This document shows, piece by piece, positions 1-12,020 of a stretch of DNA of 64,000 bases. A program made the position numbers and the translations under genes. Source of the stretch: Phaseolus vulgaris (lineage: Eukaryota > Streptophyta > Magnoliopsida > Fabales > Fabaceae); NCBI RefSeq assembly GCF_000499845.2, contig NC_023759.2, positions 47,214,672 through 47,278,671 of the forward strand, in the 5' to 3' direction. The notes beneath the pieces were generated by a model. It searched no databases, was not told the DNA's origin, and was given only the letters and a program-made list of their open reading frames with translations. Each line of letters opens with the position of its first letter. The first letter of the stretch is position 1.

Positions 1-910
1 ACTTGGGTCACCACATACTGCAATCCTCTAAGTTGAGTGAATTTGTCATCAGTGGACACTGCCCTTCACTCATGGACTCTCAAAACCTGATCTAACTCAC
101 TTTCTGCCCGCATCATGCCCACCCCAACCAACATGGACTTCACATTTCCAGAATAAGTTTGCACTGGGTCTGTACAGGAAGTCTAATGTGGGTCACCAGA
201 TGTTCCTACTTGGGTCATCTCATACTGCAATCCTCTAAGTTGAGTGAATAATTGCTCACTTGACACTGCCTTGCACTCATGCCCTCTAAAGACCTGATCT
301 AACACACTTTCTTCCCACGTAATGCCCACCCCAACCAACACGCACTTCATATTTCCAGAACAAGTTTGCACTGGGTGTGTACAAGAAGTCTAATGCGGGT
401 CACCACATCTTCCTACTTGGGTCACCACATACTGCAATCCTCTAAGTTGAGTGAATTTTTGATCACTGGATGCTACCCTACACTCATGGACTCTCAAAAC
501 CTGATATAACACTTTCTGCCCACATCATGCCCAACCCAACCAACACTAACACGCTCTGCACATTTACATAATAAGTTTGCACAGGGACTATGCAGGAACT
601 ATAATGTGGTCACCACATATTCCTACTAAGATCACCACATACAACAATGCCCTAAGTTGAGTGAATTTGTGATCTCTGGACACTACCTTACACTCATGGA
701 CTCTAAAATCTGATCTAACGCATTTTCTACCAACATCACGCCCAACCAAACCAACACCAACACGCACTTCACATTTCCAGAATAAGTTTGCAAAGGGACT
801 GTGCAGGAAGTCTAATGTGGTCACCACATATTCCTACTAGGGTCACCACATACAACAAACCCATTGAGTGAATTTGTGATCACTGGATACTGCCCTACAC
901 TCATGCTGCA
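1..910. repeat. Tandem repeat array, ~208-bp unit, at least 4 copies
   Basis: The landmark CTAAGTTGAGTGAAT recurs near 28, 235, 442 and 652, with a decayed form (CATTGAGTGAAT) near 861, so the unit is about 207-210 bp. Each unit also carries a TCACCACATA block, a CACTCATGGACTCT block and a CCAACCAACAC block. Units differ by scattered substitutions and small indels, so the array is old rather than freshly amplified. It is already in mid-array at position 1 and therefore extends beyond the window. Its short open frames are by-products of the repeat. I see no gene in it; satellite-like or tandem intergenic repeat is the safest label. Confidence 0.9.
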
Positions 911-2013
911 TACTGTGATTTCGGTATATAGATGGATAAAAACAACTCTACATACATGGATAACAACAGCTCAACAAAAAGGATATGGTGCAAACTATGT
1001 TTCTTCATATTTATTGGGTTTATTGAACGGTTATCCAACTGTATATAACTAGGGCCAAAATCACAGGAAAAAAAGTATTGTTGGAAATCATTAACCGTAA
1101 AATTGGAAACAAAAAGATCTTATTGTAGTATGACATTTTACCCCATGGGCATGTTTGGTTGCACTCTGCTGCCCTGCTTCACAGAAATAACATGTTTTAT
1201 ACATACAGAGATGCAAAGTCACACATTCATATTTTTACAAACATGCTATACAAAATTAAGAGCATCTCATGGTAATTTCTTAAATATAGATTACAAATTC
1301 ATATTCTCATTCCCTTTTGTCAACCACACTCTGTTTTTCAGCATTTTATAACAATGATTGGTTAAAAAGTATTTACTGCTTAGAACTGTCTATGTCACAT
1401 CTAGGTAACAAACAATTACAATGACATTGGACTCAAGCTTCAAAGCTTAATGTAATGTTTATTTTGCATCAGAGTATTGACAACATGATGCCAGCTTCCA
1501 CAGATTTTGGAGTTGCAATCGCTTAATGACTTGGGGTTTTCTGAAACATATGTGAGATGTTTGCAGGTATGGTATTAAATTATACCTGAAAGTGTATGTC
1601 AAATGTTGAGTACTATAAAGAAAACCTTTGATTTGTTATGCTTTGTATTTTCTCAACCAATATATTACATGCTACAATGCGTGACAAATTTCGGAGGTTG
1701 TCAACAGCATGAAAGACCTAATACATATCTGTGCACAACACAGAGTTGGGGTAATAAGTAATTTGCGTGTAGTTTTTATGATGAGGTTACCCTATCGTGT
1801 TCTATTTTCAATTAATCTAGTTGTATGAAACTGTTTTAATTTGGGCTTTTGGAATTATATTCTTACATTGGCCATTAGTCTTGCCTGCAAAGTGTTTCAA
1901 ACAATTATCCTCTACTAACAACAACCTCAAAGCTCAACATGCAATAGATGCAGGAAATGGAGCACATGTCAAATGTTCATGGTCTCCCAACTTATACAAT
2001 CACACTCAATAAG
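911..2013. other. Spacer, no supported gene
   Basis: Mixed-composition sequence between the tandem array and a detached piece of the same repeat. The open frames here are short, have no recognisable domain and lack a convincing partner exon. I see no RNA gene or mobile element with clear ends. Confidence 0.5.
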
Positions 2014-2090
2014 CTGATGGACTCTAAAAATCTTATCTAACGCACTTTTTGCCCACATCATGCCCACCCCAACCACATATTCCTACTAAA
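2014..2090. repeat. Detached partial unit of the ~208-bp repeat
   Basis: This stretch repeats the middle of the unit found at 1-910: GATGGACTCTAAAA, then TCTAACGCACTTTTTGCCC, then CATCATGCCCACCCCAACCA and CATATTCCTACTA. It lies about 1.1 kb from the main array, so the array was probably larger and interrupted, or a single unit was copied out. Confidence 0.75.
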
Positions 2091-2384
2091 CCCTAAACCA
2101 ACAATTACCAAACTCGTTTGTTTAACGATTAGAACATACAATTTATATGCTCTAACTTCATCACTGTGAAAAAAATTTATCAATTTTATATCAATGTGTC
2201 TAGTAATAACAACAATACCAACAGTTCAACATTCAAGGAAGAAAAGCTTCAAACTTCCTTCAACACGAAACTCAAACTAAAATTGAATCAAAAGAGGCTC
2301 TACAACAACATCAAAATCACACAACAATGTTTCACTTCATAATAAATTGAATCAAAAATATATTATCTTTATCACCTAACCACC

Positions 2385-2660
2385 ATGAAAAGAGATGGAG
2401 GGCGTCCACCGAGCAAACACCGGTCGACGACGGCAACGAAGAACAAGACCACGGAACCACGACACAGGAAACCAATACAACAACAAACTGCAAGAGGGAA
2501 CGGTGCACTGGAGAACCACGAGACCTTTGCGAAGAAGAAATTCAAAGAGGGAACGGTGCACTGGTGAACCACAGGACCAAAAAGAAGAAGAAATTGAAAG
2601 AGGGAGAGTTCAGCCACCAAAAGAAGAAGAAATTGAAAGAGGGAGAGTATCGTAACCCTA
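2385..2660. repeat. Purine-rich local duplications just beyond the NIMIN-type gene's 3' end
   Basis: Two kinds of short direct repeat are visible. AGAGGGAACGGTGCACTGG occurs near 2493 and 2545, about 52 bp apart. AAGAAGAAGAAATTGAAAGA occurs near 2581 and again about 40 bp later. The repeats leave both strands open for 60-100 codons, and the resulting peptides are low-complexity with no known domain. I read this as repeat-driven openness, not a gene, although a small species-specific protein cannot be excluded. Confidence 0.55.
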
Positions 2661-2881
2661 ATGGAAATTTGAACCAAAGATTAAACCTTTTCAAAAAAAA
2701 AATTGTGGACCCCGCAACAACAATTTAATATTTATTTTTTTGCCACATGTGCAGTTGTACACTGGAGGAACGAGATAAGCGGTTGTTCAACCAACATTTT
2801 CCAATAAATATAGTTAAAATACTAATTATGGAAGAAAAGAGGTAGAATAATAAAGATGGGAAGAGGAGAGGAAGCAGGTAT

Positions 2882-3241
2882 CTAGAGAGAGAGGTTGAGA
2901 TCGAGAGAGTTATCGTGCAGGTGATGTTGGTGGTCGTTCTTACGTTGTTTGGGAGTGGGACGTGGCGAAGGAGATGTCGTTGATGACGGAGTTGTGAAAC
3001 GCAAAGGTTGTCCTCTGAATTCAACCTCGTTTGTGAAATCTTCCCACTCGAATGATGGCATCCAACCACTCTGTTGCTCTGTCGCCACTTTCCTCTTCTT
3101 CTCACTCTTCTCCAATTCCTCCAACTCCTTTCGTCTCCGATCACGCGCGTCTCGAAACCTCCGCAAAAGCGCGTAAAACTCCTCCATCTTCGTCTCTTCT
3201 TCCTTCTCCTCGTCTTTTCCCTTCCTCTTCTTGTTTTCCAT
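2882..3241 (-). CDS. NIM1/NPR1-interacting (NIMIN) protein with C-terminal EAR motif
   Basis: Single-exon gene of 119 codons. NIMIN proteins are small nuclear proteins that bind NPR1, the salicylic-acid co-activator, and restrain pathogenesis-related gene expression. Visible features in order: a Lys/Glu-rich N-terminus; the block MEEFYALLRRFRDARDRR (about residues 19-36), which fits the NIMIN FYxLLR helix related to the DXFFK NPR1-binding motif; a basic KKRK stretch (about 49-52) usable as a nuclear signal; a W-x-PSFEWEDF block (about 61-70) with the EDF-type NPR1-binding motif; a Ser/Pro/Thr-rich linker; and a C-terminal LDLNLSL, an EAR repression motif of LxLxL form. I chose the ATG at 3241 because the open frame upstream of it reads as 5' leader; the ATG at residue 19 is an alternative. 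TGACG boxes about 0.7-0.8 kb upstream suit salicylate control. Most NIMIN1/3-like; the family call is firm, the subtype is not. Confidence 0.85.
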   Translation of the reverse strand: MENKKRKGKDEEKEEETKMEEFYALLRRFRDARDRRRKELEELEKSEKKRKVATEQQSGWMPSFEWEDFTNEVEFRGQPLRFTTPSSTTSPSPRPTPKQRKNDHQHHLHDNSLDLNLSL

Positions 3242-3400
3242 GAATCTGCATAATATAACAGGCAAAACCCTGATTTCATAACAGAAAGAAAGAACAGAAG
3301 AAGAAGGAAGAAGATAATGAAAACAATGTCTACGTCTGCTAGAGGGATGGAGGTGGCCAAGTACCAAATTTGAAACGCTTAATTTCCCTTCTATGCTTTC

Positions 3401-3410
3401 CTTTTATAAC
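3401..3410 (-). promoter_or_regulatory. TATA box of the NIMIN-type gene
   Basis: The minus strand reads GTTATAAAAG here, about 160 bp before the start codon at 3241. That gives a leader of roughly 130 nt, normal for a plant gene. Confidence 0.5.
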
Positions 3411-3957
3411 CATACTTAACAAATGTGGATTATTTTGTGTTGTTTATTTTTATAATAAAGGCCAAACAAGTACAATTTTACTAATTATTTTTCTCATTTC
3501 CAGTTTAATTCAAATTTTAAATAAAACCGTTTCAATATAATATTTTCATACAATGTATTAATTTCAATATTATTATATATAATTAAATATTAAATTTAAT
3601 ATAACGTTAAATTAGACAAAATATTGTTACTCAAAAAGTTGTCATGTTGTTATATTATTATTTGAAAGATTATATTTTTTCAAAGAAACTACAACATTAG
3701 ATGGCATTGAGACGAATTAATATATCGAATTTTTTTAAGCTTAGAGAATGGAATTCAAATTGAATAAAAAATAAATATCTTTTGAAAAATACTATATATA
3801 AATTTAAAGATTTCATTATTCATTTATGAAACATTGTTTCTGTAAGATCCTTTTTTAAGTTTATGAATTGGTTATCTATTTTTTTGAAGTTCGTAAATAT
3901 AATAACGGAAGAGAAGGGCATAACAGTAAATGAAGATTGGGTGTTTGGTGAATTTTA

Positions 3958-4065
3958 GTCACGTCACGTCACCATGTTAGAATATGAGACACTCAACAAC
4001 TTAAACAGAACACAATACCAAATAAATGGCTGTTTGGGATAGCTGACGTATCATTGTTCGCGTCA
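3958..4065. promoter_or_regulatory. Cluster of TGACG (TGA-bZIP / as-1-like) boxes
   Basis: CGTCA occurs head to tail at 3962-3966 and 3967-3971. TGACG follows at 4044-4048 and CGTCA at 4061-4065. TGACG is the core bound by TGA bZIP factors, the partners of NPR1, and paired TGACG motifs form as-1-type elements in salicylate-induced promoters. The cluster lies 720-825 bp upstream of the NIMIN start. The motif matches are direct; function is inferred. Confidence 0.5.
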
Positions 4066-6392
4066 CTGCTTTTTGCTACCTTGCGCTTCGTGTGATGTGT
4101 CCTGTCCTCTCCCTCCACACTACGTTAGTCAGCGGAGTAATTATGGGGCAACATGATTAAATTAAAAATAATGAGTGGTTCATAAAAAAATGTTTTTTCA
4201 TTATAAATTGCATGAGAATATATTCAAAATTATAACTTTTTTATGTTAATTAAAAACATTTCAATGCATTAAGTAGTTTCTAAAAAAAGAGACGGTGATG
4301 GTTATTTAAGGTATAACAAATTATGAGTGTCTTATAATTTTTTTATTGAAAATGGAATGAATTTTGTAAATATTATAAAAAAATCACTAAATAAAATTAA
4401 TTTTAGAAAAAAATAATAATTAATTATTATAATGATTAAATTATAAATTATTTATTTTTTTAAAAAAATATTTTTAAATTGATTTATATGTTTCTAAATT
4501 GTTATCTAATTAGCTACCAAAGTTTTAATTTCCAATTATTTTTAAATTTGATAGAAAAAAATTAGTTATTAATTAGATATCAATTTAGAAATTATTTATC
4601 AATAATAGAAATTAATTTAGAAATTAATTTTTTTTTAATTTCTAAAATATCTCTAATTTAATCTCTCAACTAATTAATTTTAATTTCTATTTTTTTTTAA
4701 ATATGGTGCATGAAAAAAATTATTGATGTGGTCCACCCCCTACTTATTTGAAAGGGGGACAAGTAAGTGATCCTTAGAAAGTTGAGTAAATTATGAACTT
4801 TTATAACTTCATAATTCAATTTTTTGGATTATTCTTTTATTTTTTTGTAATGGGTAATGTCTAATGCAATCTGACTGACTTTATTCCCTACTGATTGAAT
4901 GATAGTAAATATTTTTTTTAATTTCTTAACAAAAATGATTCTAATATATGGAATCCTCTTAATTTTGTAACTTTATATACCTTTTCACATTATTTTCTTT
5001 GGAGTCCAATGTTTAAGTTTGAAAAATATCTGCTATTTATTATTTGATTTTTCTTATGTATTTTCATGACTGCGATATTTTAATAAATTTAAATAATTTT
5101 TTTTATGTAAGTTTGCTTCGTATTATTTTTAAATTTTCTTAAGAAACTAAATATTATTTTTCTTCTTAAAATCTAAGTTTGAGATATTTTTAAACTTAAA
5201 TTTAGTTTTACTTAAACCAAGATATATGAAATTATAAGAAATTAATAAGAAACAAAGTTACCCAAAGTACATTTAAAATTATAAAAATCTCACAATTATG
5301 GAACTATATAAGAAAACTCAAATAAAAAAGTCTAGACATATAATAACTTATAAATGGGCACGTAATAAAACCATGTGAAAATATATAAGAAGTTCCAAAC
5401 CAACAAGATTCTACGTATTTTTTGACATTTTTTTCCAATAAAAAATCACTTTAAAAATACTACAACTACCAAATAAATCAATATTACATATAATTTTAAG
5501 AAAGTTATTTTAAAATATTACAATTAGAATAATATAATTTTCCCGCTCATTTAAAGTACGCGTTTAATTGTTTAAAGTGCATAAATTTACGCTTTAAGTG
5601 TGATTAAAATTTTACTTAAGACAATATTACGAATTTAAACAGATGTTCTTTTTGGTTTATTTACTTAAAACAAAGTCATGATTATTTAAGTGACACATAT
5701 TCATTATGTGACAGCTTTTGAGACGAAAATGTTGTGACAAATTTGTATGTTATAAAAATGTTACTAGTCTTTTCTATTCAATTTATAGTAACTTCTGTAG
5801 TAAAACATGATAACATATTTTTTTCTCTTACACACGTCACTGACATATTTTGAACAAAAATGTTTATTTCAAACAATATTACCCCTATAAATTTTACTTG
5901 TATTTTTATTAAGAAGAATTTTTTTTTAATTTTTTTTATTATTAATATTAATATTTATTGTGGATATAAGATGGAGTAAGAGTGTCAAAAATATCATATT
6001 ATAACCCTATTTGGAATGCATTGTATTCTTTTTATATCAGAATTTTTAGAAACAATATTTTGTCCCAAAACACCCTCATTTAAAATTGGTCACAAGAGAT
6101 ATATCACAAATCATAAAATAAAAAATTTATATAGAATATGAGTCGTTTGAATCATGAAACAGAGATGGAATTATTAGCAGATTGAATCATAATAGGTTGC
6201 TGATCACTTTTCGTGGAGTACATGGGGAATCCAAATCCTTAGCACCATTGATTTGTTTCTGAATCTTTTATCATATCTTACCATTTTTACTACTAGCTAG
6301 TCAACACACTCCACATCCACATATTGTGCCCAGAAATATCTACAATCCCATTAATGGCTTTATGAGAGAAAATAACAGTAGCTTTTATCTTT
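4066..6392. other. AT-rich spacer with hairpin-type repeat remnants
   Basis: No gene is supported. The part around 4378-4700 shares blocks such as AATAATTAATTATTATAATGATTAAATTAT and ATTAGCTACCAAAGTTTTAA with the AT-rich elements near 15394 and 25870, so it is probably a decayed member of that family. The rest is AT-rich with homopolymer runs. Confidence 0.5.
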
Positions 6393-6509
6393 TTCCTACA
6401 TAAAAATGCCAATGATATTTCACGATCTCCCTTCTCTGTGGCTCTCATTCTCCCTCTCTTTTGTTCCTTGCTTTATCTTCTTTTCCAAACAGTCTCCTGA
6501 AGCATCATA

Positions 6510-6832
6510 ATGGTTAAGGAAAGTGGTATTTGTATGCTATCTTTAGATGTCATTTATAAGAAAAATAGAAATAAAGTATTAGTTTATGATTGATCAAGTT
6601 GAAAGTGGGAATCATGAGATGCCATAAAATGTCCTAGATTCTTTTCTCACTTTTTTTGTTAACTTTAGATTTTCAACTTTATTCCATACCCACATTCATA
6701 CGACGTCCTTTAATTAATCTTTCAGGAGTTAATTCACCTTCTCCTTCTTGGAATCTGCAACCATTTTACAGAAGGAAGACCAAAATAATTAAAAGAAAAA
6801 ACTCATTAGACTCGATACCTATGTTACACTAA
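6510..6832 (+). CDS. Candidate small-peptide gene, two exons, 40 codons
   Basis: I do not recognise this gene. Exon 1 is 6510-6525, intron 6526-6725 (GT...TTTCAG, pyrimidine-rich before the acceptor), and exon 2 is 6726-6832 with TAA at 6830. The joined frame starts MVKESGVNSPSPSWNLQ, continues PFYRRKTKIIKRK and ends NSLDSIPMLH. It is 40 residues, strongly basic in the middle, with no membrane segment or signal peptide. Upstream is a CT-rich leader-like stretch (about 6421-6495) and a TACATAAAAA box near 6398. Support is the clean intron, the leader and the protein-like composition. Against it are the tiny size and that no homolog can be checked here. It could also be the first exons of a longer transcript or a non-coding RNA. 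Confidence 0.35.
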
Positions 6833-9493
6833 CTATCCCGAGCCAATGAAATCGGGTTTATATGTTCATTCATTGCCCATTGGCACTGATATAGAAATAT
6901 GTTGTAGTCACCTATTATTTCTTGGAAAAGGCTTTTCTGAGTTTGGTTAGACATGGTGTTAGGCCATGTGCATTGCTTGTAATGATCTTTGTGACTCGTG
7001 TCATGAGAACGAATGATCCTGAACAATGAAAGAAAACTTGAAGGAAATTTGAAAATGGATTCTGTAATTGCAGTAGAAAAGGTGTGCAGAATGATCAATC
7101 ATGAAGTGAACTGGATTTGGAAGAAGAATGTTCATTGTACTGCAAAACAATAATCAGTGGACTACAGAAGTAGAGCAGAAGAAAGAAGGAAGAATGTGCT
7201 GAAATTACTATTTTATAAAGCATTTGATATATAAATATACAGACGCACTCATTAAGTCTCTTCTCATCGTATTAACAGTATTAGCCATTATATGTGCTTG
7301 TAACAATCATATACAGCTAACAAGATTGAAGACAAAAAAATTGATTCGATTTGAGCATGTTTTATTGTGAAATATATTTTTTGAGATCTCTTTAGAATCT
7401 CAAATTAAAGGGTGTGCTGAAGCAGCTGATTAATTATACGATGATGAAAGAAAGTTATTCGTTAGATGAGACCATTAGTCTATAAAGAGAGCTATCACCA
7501 AAATAAAGTTGCCCTAGGTGAGATGGGATGAGATTAAATGACATGACTTGACTTAAGAGAGAAAAAGTTTAGGTGTTATATATATGAAGATGTTCTTCAG
7601 TATTTCTTCTTATTTATATTTACATTATTCTTCACCATTTAACAAATTAAAAACAGTGCTTTGAAAGGAAAATTATGTTACAAAGTTTATTATGCCATTT
7701 TTTGTTCATATTCATACATACATTCAGGTAAAGATTGAAGAACAAGCTTAGAAAACCTATTCTACTATGTAGGTTTTTCAGAAAAGAAAGAAAAAACTAG
7801 AATCTTGTGTGAATTTGTGATTGATATTAGTGTTTAGTTCTGCATTTTTTTATGTATAAGAATCTTTTCTTTATATATTTAATCAAGAAAAATCCAAAAG
7901 AAAGTCCTCCATAGACACAAAGATTTGAAAAAGGAAAAGAAAGAGATAATCCTTCATTCTAAATGACCCCCTAATCATCATTGTTCATCCTTTTCGCACC
8001 CACATTTTGGTACAACAAATTCATAAACCTTACATTCATATACCCAAATTTTGTTGAACATATCTTGGATATTGGGAAGAAGTTAAGTTACCTAGGGTTG
8101 AGTTATAATGATGTGCAAGGGTGTGACGAAATAAAACCCAACTTCTTTAAAAGGTTGGTTATAGTTTGAATTATATATGACTCGTTTTTTGTTTAAATTA
8201 AAAGAAAAGGAGAAAGTGCAATTGGACTTATTATAGGTTGTGCAGGATAACTTTTTTGATGTTGAAGATACATATAACTTATTGATGTTAATTATGAAGA
8301 GTATGAGCTATGATTAGCGTGGCCACTGAGTATGCATGACTGAAAAGGCAATTTGACTAAACTTCCTCTTGAAATCACTCACGCTCACTAACTACTATGT
8401 TATTATATGTGATACTACTTTTTTTGCTTTGATTTCCGGATACATTCTTTTTGTTTGTTTACACTCTTGTCAGTCATCGTAATGAAGACACAAATGCCAA
8501 GGTAGTATTGGAATCTCTTCAAGTTTCTGATTAAATATATACTCATCTCATCATTCATCCTGGACCAAGTTTTATTAACTTTCCGTGGGAGACAAAACTT
8601 TGGTGCTTCTGTTAAAGCATTAGCTTCTATAAAAAGAAATACCAAATTCATCAGCTCTCACACTATTGGTTTGCTAAAATAGCGTGCTATCATCCATAAA
8701 CAATTCAACTTCGCTGTTTCTTTCTTTATAGGATGTCCGATGGATACTGGGATGTCAGGTATATAAAGCTATTCAAGACCCTCCATCACTCTACTTAATG
8801 CCAGTTTATTGATTAAGGTAATGGAGCTTTTATAACCAAATCTTCTGCTTTTTTATGCAACTAGAAACTTTTTACACTAAGTATATACATATTGTGAATC
8901 ATGTGGGAGGAAAGGAATGACTAGGAAATTATTTATGACAAGTTGACTGATGAATTTCAATCTCTGATTCTGAGAAATTATCCATGACCATAACAAACGG
9001 AATTGTGTGTTGATACTGTGTATTACAGACATGCAATCTTTACATTAGCAAACAACACCTCATAACCAACATATTTTGAAGTGTTTTTTTTTTATCATTT
9101 TAACTACGTCCTTTGAATTTGTGATCAGGATTAAAATAAATGATGAATGAGTTTAGAGTAAGCATTTGAAAGTCCACGTGGTGAATCAGAAACTGGTAAG
9201 AGTACGTGTTTCACACAATTAGCCACGACACTGGTGTGGGAGTAGTGGGGTTGCAAATTCAAGTTCATATACAAGCAATGAATCAGGCAATTAAATTCAA
9301 ACGCCAACCGTTCCTGAATAATCACGCGACATATAGTTCAGAATTGGGGAGGAGTATAAAAAACACAACTCCTGAACAATCACAAGATAATTAGATTCAA
9401 CATCATGCTATGTATTCCCTAATGGCCTAATCACTTCCCTAGTAAATAATTATATACATGCTCACATTTTTGCCCAACACATAATGTAGTGGG
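6833..9493. other. Spacer, no supported gene
   Basis: The 89-codon minus-strand frame at 6829-7098 overlaps the end of the candidate peptide gene and shows no recognisable domain; it may be fortuitous. The frames near 7981, 8415, 9131 and 9206 are short and unpartnered. The last few hundred bases before 9493 are the 3' flank of the polygalacturonase gene. Confidence 0.5.
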
Positions 9494-11730
9494 TCAGCAA
9501 CGAGTTATGTCAAAGTCTAACACGGATTGAGGAGTGCCCTCGAGCAAGCATGAGACTGGTGGAATGGTTAGTGTCTCCAAATCTCCATATGCATTCCAAC
9601 AGAAAGGGTCATGCACTATGTCTCCTTGAGCTGGAAGAAGCTCAATTTCTGAGAGTGTTAAGTTGGTGCATGGGACAGAGTCACTGCAAGAAAAACGCAT
9701 AGGCGGGCTCCTTATATCATAAGTCCCCTTTATGTTTGTGTAAACAATATTTGATACAGATACTGCAGAGGTCTTGTTGGTGCAATCCTTAGTGAGGCAG
9801 TAGAATTGGTCGATTATGATGGGATTTCTTACACTAACCATATGAATATTGTTGAATGTCACTCCAGACACTGATCCTGATCCACCTTGCCAAGTCTTGA
9901 TCCTAACCCCATTTTCTGTCACTTTTATAAGCGAGTCTCTCACCATAATGTTTGAAACACAGGCTCGAGAGTTGTGATTCCCCAGACTACCAATGCTGCA
10001 TGAGTTATACAGACAACAGTTATGTCATAGAAGCTTTAAGCCAACATTGAAATCTATTGAAAATTACTGTGTTTAGAGTATAACTTGTTTTTTGACGAGT
10101 TTAATGATTTGTAGTTTTTAATCAATTATAAAGAATATGTTGTATTAAAAAGTATGTTATTATCCCTCTTCGATTATTTTATTTTTGACACAAAGCACCC
10201 TTCAAGCTTAAATTATAGTTTATTTATTTAATAACTTGAGATTTTGATACACTTAGTTCAAGACATGGTGTTTAGAGTCTTTGTGACAGAGTAATCTATC
10301 AAGAGTGCCATGATTGTCTCTTCTGTTCTACATTATAAAAAATCAAAACAGCGGACTGAAGCAAAAGTTAAGCGAGTATTTGGCTTATTTTATGTTTTAG
10401 AGGAACAATGATTTTCCAGATATCATAGTTACCCGCTAGATGAGGAGATTAAAACCTTTTCTGAAAGTAAATAGTAGTTACCTAATTCCATGACCAGGGC
10501 CACATGTAATGTTCTTAATATCGACATCATTGCAGCCGGATCCAATGGAAACACAATCATCACCTGTAGAAGATTATTCACCAAACAACATTAATAATGC
10601 CTTTTGATGCAAAAGCAGTGAAGAATTAGAAGAGTTTTTCGTTCCTAACCATTAGAAATAACAGAATTGTATATCTTCACGTCATTTGTATTTTCTATGT
10701 GAATTCCATCAGTATTGGGGCTAAGTTTTGGAGCTGTTATGTAGATTGATTCAATGTGGACGTTTTTGCAGCCATCAAATCTGAAATGGAACTGGGGGCT
10801 GTTCTTTACCCTTAGTCCTTGCACAGTTAAGTTGGAGCTCATAAAAAACCTTATGGCCTGCGTCATGCAGAATTACGCTCAATCACAATGCAAACTATAC
10901 AGATAGAAGATGCAAATAGAAAAAAAAGGGCATGAAAGCTCACAATTGGGCTATCACAGGGTCCAGGGAGTGTTGTCCCATTAGGTCCCTGAGGCATTTA
11001 TTGGTAGGGAACATGGAGTTAGAGGCTGCTTGAAGGACCCAAATTGTTGAACAAATAAAGCAAACATTCAAATTCATTAGTACCTTGTGAGGCTTACAGG
11101 GAAGGTCCCACCATTTTTCTCCTCTCCCATCTATTAAACCACTTCCTTCCATTGACATTCCATTGATTCTATAAAACACCAACCATTGGTGCCTACTGTT
11201 GTTCTTTGGCCAAGATTCGGGTCCATCAGGTGGCATAAGAGTGCCATCAACCTTATCCATATATTTGAGCCAGAAAAGTCCATTAGTAAACTTTAACCTT
11301 AAAAAATGTAAGAAGAGAAGGGCCAAAAGTTGCAAAAATAAGTATACATTACCTTCAACACCATGAGACTTTGACAAGGACCAGTGAAGATAGTGGACTG
11401 AATGAGGAAAGAGAAACCTTGAGGTACAAGAATAGCATTAACTGCTGATTCACTTTGGCAAGCAGTGTCCCATGCCATCTTAAATGACTCTGTATCATCT
11501 GTTTTTCCATCTCCTATTGCTCCAAATGTTCGTACATCCAAAACGCCAGAAGCATTGTTATTGTTCTCATTATGAGGAGGGCTAGGAGGTGCAGGATTTG
11601 AATGTTTAGAAGACTTATGAGAATGTGAGTGCTTGTGTTTTGTATGAGAATGATGCCTAGCTTGGACCAGAAGACATAAAGTAAGGAAAAATATAGACAA
11701 TGCTAGTGGTAAAATAGGAGAATGCTTCAT
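9494..11730 (-). CDS. Polygalacturonase (GH28 family), six exons
   Basis: Exons on the minus strand: 11353-11730, 11084-11251, 10944-10988, 10650-10857, 10482-10563 and 9494-9995. Together they give 1383 nt and 460 residues with every phase closing. The enzyme hydrolyses alpha-1,4 galacturonosyl bonds of pectin in the cell wall. Residues 1 to about 25 form a signal peptide (hydrophobic [14 protein letters not shown]). A His/Ser/Lys-rich segment ([15 protein letters not shown]) and a Pro/Ser linker follow. The catalytic domain opens at about 62 with [17 protein letters not shown]. All four GH28 motifs are present: NTDG (about 245-248), GDDC (267-270), GHGIS (290-294) and RIK (325-327), so the enzyme should be active. 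The His-rich linker recalls the Arabidopsis PGX3/At1g48100 group; that subfamily call is from memory. Length is normal for a plant polygalacturonase. Confidence 0.93.
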
Positions 11731-12010
11731 TCTGAAAAACTTTATCTGGGAGTGAAAAAAACAAAGAAAAGAAGGGGAAAAATAACTAGGAAAGTGAAGA
11801 AATCCTGAGACCAATTGGCTTAGTCACGCACTGCAAACAGCAAGGAGAATGTAATTGTGTGACTGAGTTATTAGAGCCTGGGTTTTGGGGAGTAGAAATA
11901 AAGCAGTGTGTCTAGTTTGGTACCACAAGTGAGCACTAGAGCACAAGTTGCAATAAGTTTAACTGAGTTTGGCCTTTGGAGTGCATGCAGAATCGAAAAG
12001 CTTAAGTTAC

Positions 12011-12020
12011 TATATATAAT
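12011..12020 (-). promoter_or_regulatory. Possible TATA box of the polygalacturonase gene
   Basis: TATATATAAT on the plus strand reads ATTATATATA on the coding strand, about 280 bp before the start codon at 11730. This would imply a fairly long leader, so a closer start site is possible. Confidence 0.35.

Noticed and set aside
2725..3360. 211-codon minus-strand frame overlapping the NIMIN-type gene
   Set aside because: It is a shadow in another frame. It has no domain, while the overlapping frame carries clear NIMIN and EAR motifs.
6829..7098. 89-codon minus-strand frame
   Set aside because: No recognisable domain, no TATA box or partner exon, and it overlaps the end of the candidate peptide gene. 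Not enough to call.
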